Source: Gallionella sp. (lineage in GTDB: Bacteria; Pseudomonadota; Gammaproteobacteria; Burkholderiales; Gallionellaceae). Taken from it: a DNA stretch of 64,000 nt. The first letter of the stretch is position 1, and every line of letters begins with the position of its first letter. Below are positions 1-6,420 of this stretch, one piece after another. The stretch spans positions 124,001-188,000 of the forward strand of contig JAUSMR010000076.1 of NCBI GenBank assembly GCA_030645955.1. The letters run 5' to 3'. The notes beneath the pieces were generated by a model. The model was given only the letters and a program-made list of their open reading frames with translations, had not been told where the DNA came from and did no database searches. A program made the position numbers and the translations under genes.

Positions 1-67
1 GGACGGAGCCTCATTCTTTTCGCAAAATCAATCGGACTCCGTCCCTAAGGTCTAGTCCCTAAGGTCT
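1..67. repeat. REP-like hairpin, copy 1, with a short direct repeat
   Basis: The arms GGACGGAG (1-8) and CTCCGTCC (37-44) are perfect inverted complements around an AT-rich loop. A near-identical element lies at 3651-3699. It is followed by two tandem copies of TCCCTAAGGTCTA (42-54 and 56-68). The form resembles REP-type palindromes, but no REP-associated transposase is present in the window, so that label is inference. Confidence 0.6.
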
Positions 68-236
68 ATTCAAGCTAAGAGCTGGTTTCAAGGAGGATTG
101 TTTTTAACCAGTGTTCTTGTTTGGTTATTGGTTGGCGCACCCGGAGCGATAAAGCTGTGTACTGGATAGTGGCGGTTCTTCTACCTTGAATTAAACACCT
201 CTCGAAACAGTTGGGCAAGGTCGGCAATAGGTACCT

Positions 237-1331
237 TCAGTGCGTCAGTTTAGGTTTAATTCCAGCGACTGCCCGCTCGATAGATCGTAGATCATATGCA
301 GGGTCTTGTGACATTAAATGTTCGTACATTAAGGGCGCAGCCTTTTTGCATTTTTCCATATACTCGATAGCCGATTTGTTGTTTCCGCTATCTTGCTCTA
401 TCTTTCCCGCAAGGTATAGCAAGAACCCTTTTGATGAAGGAGAAATCTGTTCAACTCTTGATAATTGATCTAGCGCATCGACGTACTTCTTTGCATTCTT
501 CTTATTTCCTAGGTAAGAGTGCATCAGGTAAAGTCCGGTTTTCCAAAACGGGAGTTCATCACCTGTGGTCAGCAGCGCTGGCAAGATGTACCCGATGCCG
601 GATTTGTTAAGAATCGCAAACACTATCTCTTCACGGTCAGGGAGACCATCCTTGTATTCTTTTTCTTGCTTATCTGCCTCCTTCCTTAACTCAGATGTTT
701 GTTTCTTTAATTCATCAAGACTCATTTCACTTTCTTTTACTGATTTTGCAATATTTTCGGCACCACCAATATTCTCAAATAAGCGGCTGACCTCTGATTG
801 ACGGTAGGAAGTCCACACCGTAAACACAGAACTTGCAGCAACTCCCAGAGTAACCGCAATGGCAATGCCGCTGATATATTCTGGCATGGGCTGATTGCTC
901 TCTTTTCGTGCTGTCGCACCAATTGCACGAGCCTCAAGAGAGGAAGTTGAATGTGAACTCGCGTTAGCAATTGTAACTACGGCACCAAGCTCCTCTTTCG
1001 GATTTAACAGTGGTATTTCACCTTCAAGAATAGCTTGGTCTTGCGTCAATAGCTGAATAAGCTTGGAATTAGAGAACTTAACCGATTCAATTGACCCATC
1101 ATTGACGCACAATTTGTACGAAATTTTTTCAATTGGCCGGTTCCCAGTATTTCGTAGTGTACATACAAAGTACATTCCTGATGTATTTTCGCGCGGAAAG
1201 ACTTCAGACTTTACAATTTCATATGTAAGCGATAGCCGCTCACGCTGAATCACCCAAAGTATCAGGCCGCCGATTACAGTCAGAATTGCTGGGATCAAAT
1301 ATTGCATTCGTTTGGCCTCGTCCCAATTCAA
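237..1331 (-). CDS. AT-rich membrane-anchored protein of unknown function
   Basis: I do not recognise this 364-residue protein. An N-terminal membrane segment (about residues 9-26) precedes a beta-rich region (about 30-125) that could be an extracytoplasmic or Ig-like fold. A second hydrophobic segment follows (about 152-175). Next is a charged coiled coil rich in Lys and Glu (about 195-235). The C-terminal third (about 240-345) is helical and looks like a degenerate TPR solenoid. Base composition is clearly more AT-rich than the housekeeping genes to the right, and it sits at the edge of a toxin-antitoxin and repeat island, so horizontal acquisition is likely. A role in defence or stress is possible only by location. 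No partner gene is visible inside the window. Confidence 0.75.
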   Translation of the reverse strand: MNWDEAKRMQYLIPAILTVIGGLILWVIQRERLSLTYEIVKSEVFPRENTSGMYFVCTLRNTGNRPIEKISYKLCVNDGSIESVKFSNSKLIQLLTQDQAILEGEIPLLNPKEELGAVVTIANASSHSTSSLEARAIGATARKESNQPMPEYISGIAIAVTLGVAASSVFTVWTSYRQSEVSRLFENIGGAENIAKSVKESEMSLDELKKQTSELRKEADKQEKEYKDGLPDREEIVFAILNKSGIGYILPALLTTGDELPFWKTGLYLMHSYLGNKKNAKKYVDALDQLSRVEQISPSSKGFLLYLAGKIEQDSGNNKSAIEYMEKCKKAAPLMYEHLMSQDPAYDLRSIERAVAGIKPKLTH

Positions 1332-1385
1332 ATAGTAACAATTAAAGCTCTACCTTCCCCGTCCAAGTAACACGGGGGCTACGGA

Positions 1386-1531
1386 TGTCAAACAGCGCCC
1401 AATACTTTCCACTAATCAGCGTCCAATTTTTTCCACTTTGTCAGCCTTTTGAGCTCGACTTTTTCGATGCTTGAACCGGTAGGAATCGTTTCCTGTTTCC
1501 AGAATGTCGCAATGATGAGTAATGCGATCAA
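1386..1531 (-). mobile_element. IS21-family remnant (IS end plus 3' tip of istB)
   Basis: Two direct repeats, AGCGCCCAATACTTTCCACT (from 1393) and AGCGTCCAATTTTTTCCACT (from 1418), resemble the multiple terminal repeats of IS21-type elements. Upstream on the minus strand, the reading frame encodes a tail beginning ITHHCDILETGNDSYRF, which matches the C-terminus of IstB helper ATPases as I know the family. The transposase gene istA and most of istB are absent, so only the right end survives. It is fused to the PIN toxin gene. Confidence 0.6.
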
Positions 1532-1814
1532 CCGGGTCTTTGTGGTGTTCGGGCAACGTAACTGCGCGCTCGGCAATTGCTCTTGATACCGGAATAATCG
1601 CCACGCCATTTTCTTCGACCTGATTGAGCCAGTCAGAGACAGGCAGCTTGAGGGTAATCCGTCCGTGCTTAACAAGCCACGCCATTTCCCAGCAGGTCAT
1701 TGCCGAGACGGCCAGAGATTCAGCCGTTTCGATGGCTTCTATTTGCTGTTGTCCTAGTTTGTCTGGTGTGCGATTGACCCACCAGTAAAGCGCGTGAGTG
1801 TCGAGGATGAGCAT
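1416..1814 (-). pseudogene. PIN-domain (VapC-like) toxin fused to IstB C-terminal tail
   Basis: The N-terminal 95 or so residues are a PIN RNase: MLILDTHALYWW carries the first catalytic Asp, SAMTCWEMAWLVKHGR the conserved Glu region, and LPEHHKDPVDR the motif before the last acidic residues. After DPVDR the expected PIN ending (IIATA, then the TAD motif) is replaced by an IstB-type tail of about 35 residues. The start ATG overlaps the antitoxin stop by one base (TGATG), the usual coupled layout. Because the last beta-alpha unit with its acidic residue is lost, toxin activity is doubtful. The protein is still an open frame of 132 codons and could be made as a chimera. Confidence 0.7.
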
Positions 1815-2035
1815 CAGGACAATGCTTCCCAATCGCTTTCTGGCGGGCCGCTGAGAATGTCGCCTTTTTCTTCGCCCATGCCTGCGAGCGCTGGCGGTGG
1901 CGTGCGACGTCCTGCTGGTTTGGTTGATTCCCACATTACGATGACACGAGCGTTTTCGGCATGGGCGGGTAGCGCCGCATCCTGTATGACAAGGCGATGG
2001 TCGTCAATGGATGCTGTCGTTTCAAGAGCTAACAT
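1814..2035 (-). CDS. Antitoxin partner of the PIN-type toxin
   Basis: This 73-residue protein starts MLALETTASIDDHRLVIQ and runs through a short beta-rich AbrB/DUF2281-like N-terminal part (residues 1-35). The flexible tail ends GDILSGPPESDWEALS, typical of antitoxins that wrap a PIN partner. A strong ribosome-binding site, AGGAGG, lies 7 bases before the ATG. The stop codon overlaps the start of the toxin gene downstream on the same strand, so the two are translated together. The family is assigned from length, layout and sequence style. The exact antitoxin class is not certain. Confidence 0.7.
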   Translation of the reverse strand: MLALETTASIDDHRLVIQDAALPAHAENARVIVMWESTKPAGRRTPPPALAGMGEEKGDILSGPPESDWEALS

Positions 2036-2118
2036 GGGCGAGCCTCCTTTGATACTGATTCACCAGGCGGTGATTGTACAACATCCTCTTGGCGTAGCGT
2101 GCTGACTGGTAGGGACCA

Positions 2119-2178
2119 CTAATTTAATCAGCCAGGCTCAACACAAGGGGCAGGGTTCCCCGAATTACCAATTGTCAT
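2119..2178. repeat. Island repeat, copy 1
   Basis: The sequence contains AATTTAATCAGCCAGGCTCA followed by GGGGCAGGGTTCCCCGAATT and ACCAATTGTCATGAC. Matching stretches occur at 3604-3650 (without the GTTCCCC part), 4248-4310 and, in part, 5385-5407. Every copy lies just 3' of a minus-strand gene or gene fragment. The last bases of the VOC fragment, including its stop, are inside the repeat. Confidence 0.7.
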
Positions 2179-2539
2179 GACGCTCGCGACGCTCTTGCCT
2201 GTAATTGGTAACTGCCAGGCGGATGCCATCGGGGTCGGTGAAGCAGGTTGCCCAATAGTCCGGGGCGTATATGGGATAGCGTTTTGCATCGGTTGCTGCT
2301 ATGCCAGCCCCGCGAAGCTGAGCGGCTACGACTGCGACGTCTGCCGGTGTTTCGACACGAAGGCAGAGGTGGTGCAATCCGGGTGAGAGGGCATCAGGTA
2401 TGGCCTTCGTTCCCGATGGGCGAAGCACATAGCCGAAGTATTGAAGTAGTCCTCCGAGAATGGTTCGACAGGCTGATGGAACTACTGATATGACTACTAG
2501 CCATCTGACTAACCCAGCAAAAGACGCTGGGCAAGTCAT
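2165..2539 (-). pseudogene. Truncated VOC (glyoxalase/bleomycin-resistance fold) fragment, copy 1
   Basis: From about 2437 down to 2165 the frame encodes the C-terminal half of a VOC protein: FGYVLRPSG, then GLHHLCLRVETPADV, then YFTDPDGIRL-type ending (here CFTDPDGIRLAVTNYR). The N-terminal beta-alpha-beta-beta-beta unit of a normal 120-140 residue VOC protein is missing. The first 34 codons are read from a palindromic repeat (2496-2594) and are not VOC-like. A very similar fragment lies at 4296-4607. Ligand binding by a lone half-domain is unlikely unless it pairs as a dimer, so I treat it as a remnant. Confidence 0.65.
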
Positions 2540-2594
2540 TGGTTATAGCCATTCGACTAAGCTGCCAAAGTTCGGCAGCAAAGTCGCTGGTTAT
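2496..2594 (-). repeat. Two tandem 50-51 nt palindromic units
   Basis: Read on the minus strand, unit 1 (2545-2594) begins ATAACCAGCGACTT, has inner stem GCTGCC/GGCAGC and ends TAGTCGAATGGCTAT. Unit 2 (2496-2546) begins ATAACCAATGACTT, has inner stem CCCAGC/GCTGGG and ends TTAGTCAGATGGCTAGT. The outer arms are shared by units at 24.1 kb and inside the cyclo-ligase gene at 30.0 kb. The pair splits a sequence (GGTTCGACAGGCT ... CACCACGAACGG) that is continuous at 4613-4637. Confidence 0.8.
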
Positions 2595-2722
2595 CACCAC
2601 GAACGGAAGGCTTAAGGCTCGCCGCCCAGCTTGTATGAAGGTTAAAGGGGCCAGGTTGAGAATTGTTTTACCATCTTCAAGAACATATCAAACCCAACCA
2701 ATTCAAGCAGGCTGTGTAGTCG

Positions 2723-2923
2723 TTACTTTGCTGCTTCGATGAGTTCGATGTCTTTTTTCAGCAGGTCGTTGACCAGTTCCGACAAGTCTATGCCTTTGGC
2801 ATCGGCCTTGGCGGCGAGGTAGGTCTGCACTTTTTCGTCGAGATATACCGGCAAACGGAAGAGCGCGTCGGGTTGATAAAACTTGCCGCGCACGCCTTTA
2901 CTGAAATCGTATCGTTCTTTCAT
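2723..2923 (-). CDS. brnA: BrnA-like antitoxin
   Basis: This is a 66-residue protein from the ATG at 2923, chosen because AGAGGTG lies 6 bases upstream. An alternative GTG at 2932 falls inside that site. Residues 1-25 form the toxin-contact region. The C-terminal half (RLPVYLDEKVQTYLAAKA, then ELVNDLLKKDIELIE) looks like the ribbon-helix-helix DNA-binding part of BrnA/CopG antitoxins. It follows brnT with an 18-base gap on the same strand, which is the usual toxin-first order of brnTA modules. As in the family, the complex is expected to repress its own promoter. Confidence 0.75.
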   Translation of the reverse strand: MKERYDFSKGVRGKFYQPDALFRLPVYLDEKVQTYLAAKADAKGIDLSELVNDLLKKDIELIEAAK

Positions 2924-2941
2924 GTCTGTCACCTCTGGCCG

Positions 2942-3247
2942 CTAACGCGGCACCTGTTCGTAATCGCGTATTTCTTCACGTTCGGCGCGGCGTGCCGAAA
3001 TGATACGGATACGCAGTTCCGCTTCGTTTACTTCCTCGCTGGTATGAATCACTACCAGCATGTGGCCGTTTTCCGCGAGCCCCAGCGTAACCCAACGGTC
3101 TTCATCTTCGCTATGTTCATCGTCGAATATCGTGATGGCCAGCGAATCACGAAACACCGTGGTTGCCAGTTGAAATGATACCCCATGCTTCTGGAAATTG
3201 CTGCGCGCCTTGTTCGCGTCCCAATCAAAATCGAAAAGCATTTGCAT
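2942..3247 (-). CDS. brnT: BrnT-like ribonuclease toxin
   Basis: The 101-residue protein matches the BrnT family (RelE-like fold RNase). It begins FDFDWDANKARSNFQKHGVSF and continues AITIFDDEHSEDEDRWVTLG. It ends in the family signature RIRIISARRAEREEIRDYE, whose Arg and Glu residues belong to the proposed active site. Length is normal for the family (about 90-100). It lies directly upstream of the BrnA-like gene, forming a complete brnTA module. Start codons at residues 1 and 3 are both possible. In the known family BrnT cleaves RNA and inhibits growth until bound by BrnA. Confidence 0.85.
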   Translation of the reverse strand: MQMLFDFDWDANKARSNFQKHGVSFQLATTVFRDSLAITIFDDEHSEDEDRWVTLGLAENGHMLVVIHTSEEVNEAELRIRIISARRAEREEIRDYEQVPR

Positions 3248-3321
3248 AATCAGATTCTGAAGTGTGTGGAAAAATTTGGAAGGTCGCTAGGCTGGAACCA
3301 ATCGTAGCCAGCGACCACGGC

Positions 3322-3585
3322 TTAACCCGGCATGTGAACGATGCGGAATTCGCCGGGATTAACCTTTGCTATGAGCTTGGCGTGTGCTACCGCTTTTGCA
3401 ACCGACATGTGGCTGGATGCCTTGCTGAATGCAGCCTGGCGAGCTGATTTGTTGTATGACGGTTTCGCCGCTACAACTTTCGCAAGGCGAGCGCGTTCCG
3501 AAGCGGGCTTCGCTTTGTTCGTAACGTCATTGGCAAGGGCTTTTTTCATGAGGGCATCGTAGCACGTTAAGTCTTGATCGTTCAA
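3322..3585 (-). CDS. Small basic protein of unknown function
   Basis: This short open frame of 87 codons begins with TTG at 3585, or with ATG at 3549 (MKKALANDVTNKAKP), which would give 75 residues. It is rich in Ala and Lys (AKPASERARLAKVVAAKP, then KASSHMSVAKAVAHAKLIA) and strongly basic, with no membrane segment. I do not recognise it. It lies alone between brnT and a repeat, and its start may have been moved by that repeat. The C-terminal EFRIVHMPG could be an edge strand. A DNA- or RNA-binding role is suggested only by charge. Confidence 0.45.
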   Translation of the reverse strand: MNDQDLTCYDALMKKALANDVTNKAKPASERARLAKVVAAKPSYNKSARQAAFSKASSHMSVAKAVAHAKLIAKVNPGEFRIVHMPG

Positions 3586-3603
3586 TACTGAACAATTAGG
3601 ATC

Positions 3604-3699
3604 ACTAATTTAATCAGCCAGGCTCAAATTACAGGGGCAGGAATTACATGGGGACGCCTCATTCTTTTCGCAAAATCAATCGGGCTCCGTCCCTAAGGG
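3604..3699. repeat. Island repeat copy 2 joined to REP-like hairpin copy 2
   Basis: The stretch 3604-3650 repeats ACTAATTTAATCAGCCAGGC and GGGGCAGGAATTACATG. It runs straight into a second copy of the hairpin seen at 1-50 (GGGACG at 3651-3656, CGTCCC at 3688-3693, loop nearly identical). The hairpin interrupts the 3' end of the ParE-type toxin gene. Confidence 0.7.
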
Positions 3700-3867
3700 G
3701 AGACCTCGCCACAGGGAACCCAGCAGCGGGTGTCGGAGCAGGCGTTCGACCGAATGCTCAAACTCGTTCAGATACGCTTGCGACAAGATATTGCCCGCCT
3801 GCTTCTGGTAGTAAGCCGCCGCATCATCGAGGTCTTGCGACGCTTTCAGATGCAGCGAGTAGTTCAT
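3676..3867 (-). pseudogene. ParE/RelE-type toxin truncated by a repeat
   Basis: The first 57 residues are a clear ParE-family toxin: MNYSLHLKASQDLDDAAAYY, then NEFEHSVERLLRHPLLGSLWRG. The protein then ends after LPLGTEPD, which is read from the repeat element at 3651-3699. Intact relatives are 95-100 residues and continue with the C-terminal strands that carry the functional residues. The gene overlaps its antitoxin by ATGA, the usual coupling. The antitoxin looks intact, so the module is probably toxin-dead with a surviving antitoxin. Confidence 0.75.
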
Positions 3868-4064
3868 GCGTATTTGGCCCGGATTTTTGCGAGCGCTTCT
3901 GGCCCTGAAATCATTTTGGCATCACCGGATTCGATCTGCGCATGCCTGCGTTCGACCTCTGTTTCCACGTCAAGACTGGCAATGAGCGCCTGCACCAGCA
4001 GCGCCCGTTCGGCAGCCGGGAGTTGCAGCACTTCCGCCTCTAAAATTTCTACTTGGGTAGCCAT
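3864..4064 (-). CDS. Addiction-module antitoxin (ParD-like small helical family)
   Basis: This is a 66-residue helical protein: MATQVEILEAEVLQLPAAER, then ALLVQALIASLDVETEVE, ending GPEALAKIRAKYA. The pattern LEAEVLQLPAAERALLVQAL followed by an acidic linker is typical of the putative addiction module component family that pairs with ParE/RelE toxins. I chose the ATG at 4064, with GGAGG just upstream, over an earlier ATG at 4094. The stop overlaps the truncated toxin's start (ATGA). It may protect against related ParE toxins, but this is inference. Confidence 0.75.
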   Translation of the reverse strand: MATQVEILEAEVLQLPAAERALLVQALIASLDVETEVERRHAQIESGDAKMISGPEALAKIRAKYA

Positions 4065-4247
4065 GGTTCCTCCATGAATTGCTGAGTTATGCATGATTCA
4101 ACTTTGATTCGATATATTCTAGACCGCTCTGGATAAGTTAGCCAAGTGCGTCTGATAACTATACTTGATGCAGCACTCGCATTCTCTACCACGCCTCGCT
4201 GTTTAGCAATCGAGGGAACAATTGAACAATTGGGGGCAGCTCAGGCC

Positions 4248-4310
4248 ACCAATTTAATCAGCCCGGCTCAAATTAGATGTGTAGGGTTCCCCGAATTACC
4301 AATTGTCATG
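4248..4310. repeat. Island repeat, copy 3
   Basis: This copy matches 2119-2178: AATTTAATCAGCCCGGCTCA, then AGGGTTCCCCGAATTACCAA and TTGTCATGACG. It again covers the 3' end and stop of a VOC fragment. The repeat plus VOC fragment therefore forms one duplicated block, present at 2.1-2.4 kb and 4.25-4.6 kb. A partial copy lies at 5385-5407, next to the HicB-like gene. Confidence 0.7.
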
Positions 4311-4607
4311 ACGCTCACGACGCTCTTGCCTGTAGTTGGTAACTGCCAGGCGGATGCCATCGGGGTCGGTGAAGTAGGTTGCCCAATAGTCCGGGGCGTA
4401 TATGGGATAGAGTTTTGCATCGGTTGTTGCTATACCAGCCCCGCGAAGCTGAGCGGCTACGGCTGCGACGTCTGCCGGTGTATCGACACAACGGCAGAGG
4501 TGGTGCAATCCGGGTGAGAGGGTATCAGGTATGGCCTTGTTGCCCGATGGGCGAAGCACATAGCCGAAGTGGCGATTGAAGTATTGAATATGAGGCTCGC
4601 CGCCCAT
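4296..4607 (-). pseudogene. Truncated VOC (glyoxalase-fold) fragment, copy 2
   Basis: The 103-residue frame holds the C-terminal half of a VOC protein: QYFNRHFGYVLRPSG, then LHHLCRCVDTPADVAAVA, then YFTDPDGIRLAVTNYR. It differs from copy 1 at only a few positions after FGYVLRPSG. The N-terminal half of the domain is absent. Upstream lies GGTTCGACAGGCTCACCACG, a short repeat common in such genomes, which appears to have replaced the 5' end. The start ATG within CCATGGGC is created at this junction. Expression as a functional metal-binding enzyme is unlikely. Confidence 0.65.
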
Positions 4608-4708
4608 GGTTCGACAGGCTCACCACGAACGGATTAATAAATCGGCGTTTTGTTCTTGCGAAAACCCAGTGTGTCCAGCAGTCAAAAGGGTCACCCATTA
4701 GCCAACCT

Positions 4709-5008
4709 TTAAAAGAAATCTTCTTCGCGCTGGTGGCGTATCGCCAGCACGGTCACGGACTGGCTGTCTTCAATTTCAAACAGCGCTACATAACCGTTTG
4801 CCCCAAAGCTGATAATCAATTCGCGCAACAAAGGATGTTCCGGCGAGGCCTTGCGGCAACTGAAGGGGAAGGTTCGCAGGAATTCGATGCCTTTGGCAAT
4901 CGCGGTGCGGGCGCGTTTGGCGGCTTGCATATCCCGTTCCGCGAGAAAGTCGAACAGGCGTTGCAGGTCTTTTGCGGCGGAGGGTGTGAACCGGACCGTG
5001 TAGCTCAC
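4709..5008 (-). CDS. ParE-family toxin
   Basis: The 99-residue protein is full length for the RelE/ParE fold: MSYTVRFTPSAAKDLQRLFD opens with the first strand and helix. RARTAIAKGIEFLRTFPF follows, and the end reads YVALFEIEDSQSVTVLAIRH, the C-terminal strands with the conserved Arg-His. It overlaps the upstream antitoxin gene by ATGA. Family members bind ribosomes or DNA gyrase; which applies here cannot be told from sequence alone. Of the ParE-type modules in the island this is the intact one. Confidence 0.85.
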   Translation of the reverse strand: MSYTVRFTPSAAKDLQRLFDFLAERDMQAAKRARTAIAKGIEFLRTFPFSCRKASPEHPLLRELIISFGANGYVALFEIEDSQSVTVLAIRHQREEDFF

Positions 5009-5310
5009 TTGCGGGCAGCAGCCTTGCGTGCCAGCGTTTTGTCCAGTCCGGCCAGCACCGCTTCCGCCGAGACATATTTGCCTGTACGACGAGCGTCATC
5101 CCGCGCTGCCAGCCCACGGGCGACAAATTCCTGCTGCATTGCCCGGCGCTGGATGTTGTATTGAATCGCCTCCAACACGAATCCGGAAAGAGTCTCACCT
5201 TCTACTAGTGCCGCCTCGGCTGCGGATCGCAACTCTTCGTTCACCCGTAGCGGCGGAAAGGTAGAAGTTTTGGCTGCTGTTTTTACAGATGCCTTGGCCG
5301 TTATTTTCAT
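5005..5310 (-). CDS. Antitoxin partner of the ParE-family toxin
   Basis: This 101-residue protein starts at the ATG at 5310, where AAGGAT lies 7 bases upstream; a further ATG at 5328 gives six extra residues. The N-terminus is a basic, Ala/Thr-rich stretch. Residues 20-60 (PPLRVNEELRSAAEAALVEG, then ETLSGFVLEAIQ) read as a ribbon-helix-helix DNA-binding fold. The helical tail (SAEAVLAGLDKTLARKA) is the expected toxin-binding part. The stop overlaps the toxin start, so the pair is a coupled type II module. Self-repression is expected from the family. Confidence 0.8.
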   Translation of the reverse strand: MKITAKASVKTAAKTSTFPPLRVNEELRSAAEAALVEGETLSGFVLEAIQYNIQRRAMQQEFVARGLAARDDARRTGKYVSAEAVLAGLDKTLARKAAARK

Positions 5311-5384
5311 GGCGTTATCCTTTTGCATTACATATGCGATGCAGTATCAGCCCAGGAAAATATAAATGCAAGTGGAATTAAATG

Positions 5385-5407
5385 GGTGGGGTTCCCCGAA
5401 TTACCAA
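5385..5407. repeat. Island repeat, partial copy 4
   Basis: GGTTCCCCGAATTACCAAT repeats the core of copies 1 and 3. The AATTTAATCAGCC part is missing. It lies 3' of the HicB-like gene, where a hicA gene would be expected, and may mark a deletion. Confidence 0.55.
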
Positions 5408-5459
5408 TGAATTATTGGGGTCGGGTTTGCAATACTTTTCAAACCAAACGTCAATCACG

Positions 5460-5645
5460 CTAGCCGTCGGCAGGCCCGGGCAAGTCCTCGAAGTAAAGAG
5501 CCAGCGCCTCTTCCAGATTCGCTATAGCTTCTTGTTCAGTCGCACCGCGACAAGCCAACCCAAGATCGGGGCACCGCGCGACGAAAACACCGTTTTCCTG
5601 GGTGACCACATAGTTCGAGTTCTTTTTGCGTTTCCTGGTATTCAT
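5460..5645 (-). CDS. HicB-like antitoxin domain, without HicA partner
   Basis: This is a 61-residue protein with the HicB N-terminal fold: NYVVTQENGVFVARCPDLG, then CRGATEQEAIANLEEALALY. The partially inactive RNase-H-like half is complete, but no C-terminal DNA-binding domain follows. Neither flank contains a HicA-type dsRNA-binding toxin frame. Single HicB-fold proteins are frequent, and this may be an orphan antitoxin left after loss of the toxin. The basic start MNTRKRKKNSN is preceded by a weak ribosome-binding site. Confidence 0.75.
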   Translation of the reverse strand: MNTRKRKKNSNYVVTQENGVFVARCPDLGLACRGATEQEAIANLEEALALYFEDLPGPADG

Positions 5646-5726
5646 GGCGAAAAGTGTGTTGCTGCTTTCAAGGAGTTAATAGCGAGTTAACATGGTCAGC
5701 ATCGCGTTTGCTCACCCACGAAAAAA

Positions 5727-6076
5727 GTGAAGCTGGCCGGTAAGCCGGGTTCTGTCGTGGACAGTCATTCCTCTAGGCGTTTCGTTACCTGACGCTCGAG
5801 CAATCTACCCGCTGACGACGCGAGCCACGTCATGGTCAGCCTATTTGATCTTGCTCCGGATGGGGTTTACCCTGCCGCTGATGTTGCCACCAGCGCGGTG
5901 AGCTCTTACCTCGCCATTTCAACCTTACCTGATCCGCTTGCGCGGCCATCGGCGGTGTATTTTCTGTGGCACTTTCCATCGCCTCACGGCGTCCGGTCGT
6001 TAACCGGCATCCTGCTCTGCGGAGCCCGGACTTTCCTCCCCGCACTTGCGTGCGCGGCGACTGTCTAGCCAGCTTC
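5727..6076 (-). ncRNA. rnpB: RNase P RNA, bacterial class A
   Basis: The minus strand begins GAAGCTGGCTAGACAGTCGC and contains GAGGAAAGTCCGGGCTCC and AGAGCAGGATGCCGG, the universal 5' core. Near the 3' end it reads ACAGAACCCGGCTTACCGGC followed by CAGCTTCACTTTTTT, giving the closing helix and a U-run. The internal segment GGTAAACCCCATCCGGAGCA is the conserved J-region. Length (about 350 nt) fits type A RNA. It is the catalytic part of RNase P, which trims tRNA 5' leaders. Ends are set from homology to known rnpB and may be off by a few bases. Confidence 0.95.
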
Positions 6077-6133
6077 GGTGTGGAGTTTAACACGGTGACA
6101 GCAGGGGCATCGGTTGTTGGAAGGACAATCTGT

Positions 6134-6312
6134 TTAACCCGGATAATTCAATAGCCCGTCATTCCGGCGAAGGCCGGAATCCAGCAAGAACAAACACTCC
6201 GCGAAGCGGACAAAACCGCAATGTTGTCCCGCTTTCGCGGGAAATTTTTAATCGACTGGATTCCGGCCTTCGCCGGAATGACACAGTTTTGGCTAATGGA
6301 CTATTCGGGTTT
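6134..6312. repeat. MITE-like element with terminal inverted repeats
   Basis: The left end (TTAACCCGGATAATTCAATAG) and right end (GGCTAATGGACTATTCGGGT) are imperfect inverted complements. Inside them a second, perfect pair of arms (CGTCATTCCGGCGAAGGCCG from 6157, and its complement ending at 6282) encloses a third short palindrome. The same outer ends recur at 9579-9815. The element fills the gap between rnpB and the VanZ-like gene; no coding frame lies in it. Confidence 0.7.
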
Positions 6313-6420
6313 AAGTATTCGCTCCAAGCAGGTTCATTGAACCATGGACATCCTGGCGAATAGGTTAAACTTGCGCGACTGCCAGCTATTCAACCGACAT
6401 AAAGCATGCCCATATAAAGC

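Noticed and set aside
56..169. Hydrophobic open stretch on the plus strand (ends VGAPGAIKLCTG)
   Set aside because: It could be the tail of a lost membrane-protein gene, but it begins inside the repeat, has no start codon of its own and no family match that I can name.
2119..4310. Island repeats as integron attC sites
   Set aside because: The copies lie 3' of same-strand genes as attC sites would, but I do not see the paired RYYYAAC and GTTRRRY core sites, and no integrase gene is in the window.
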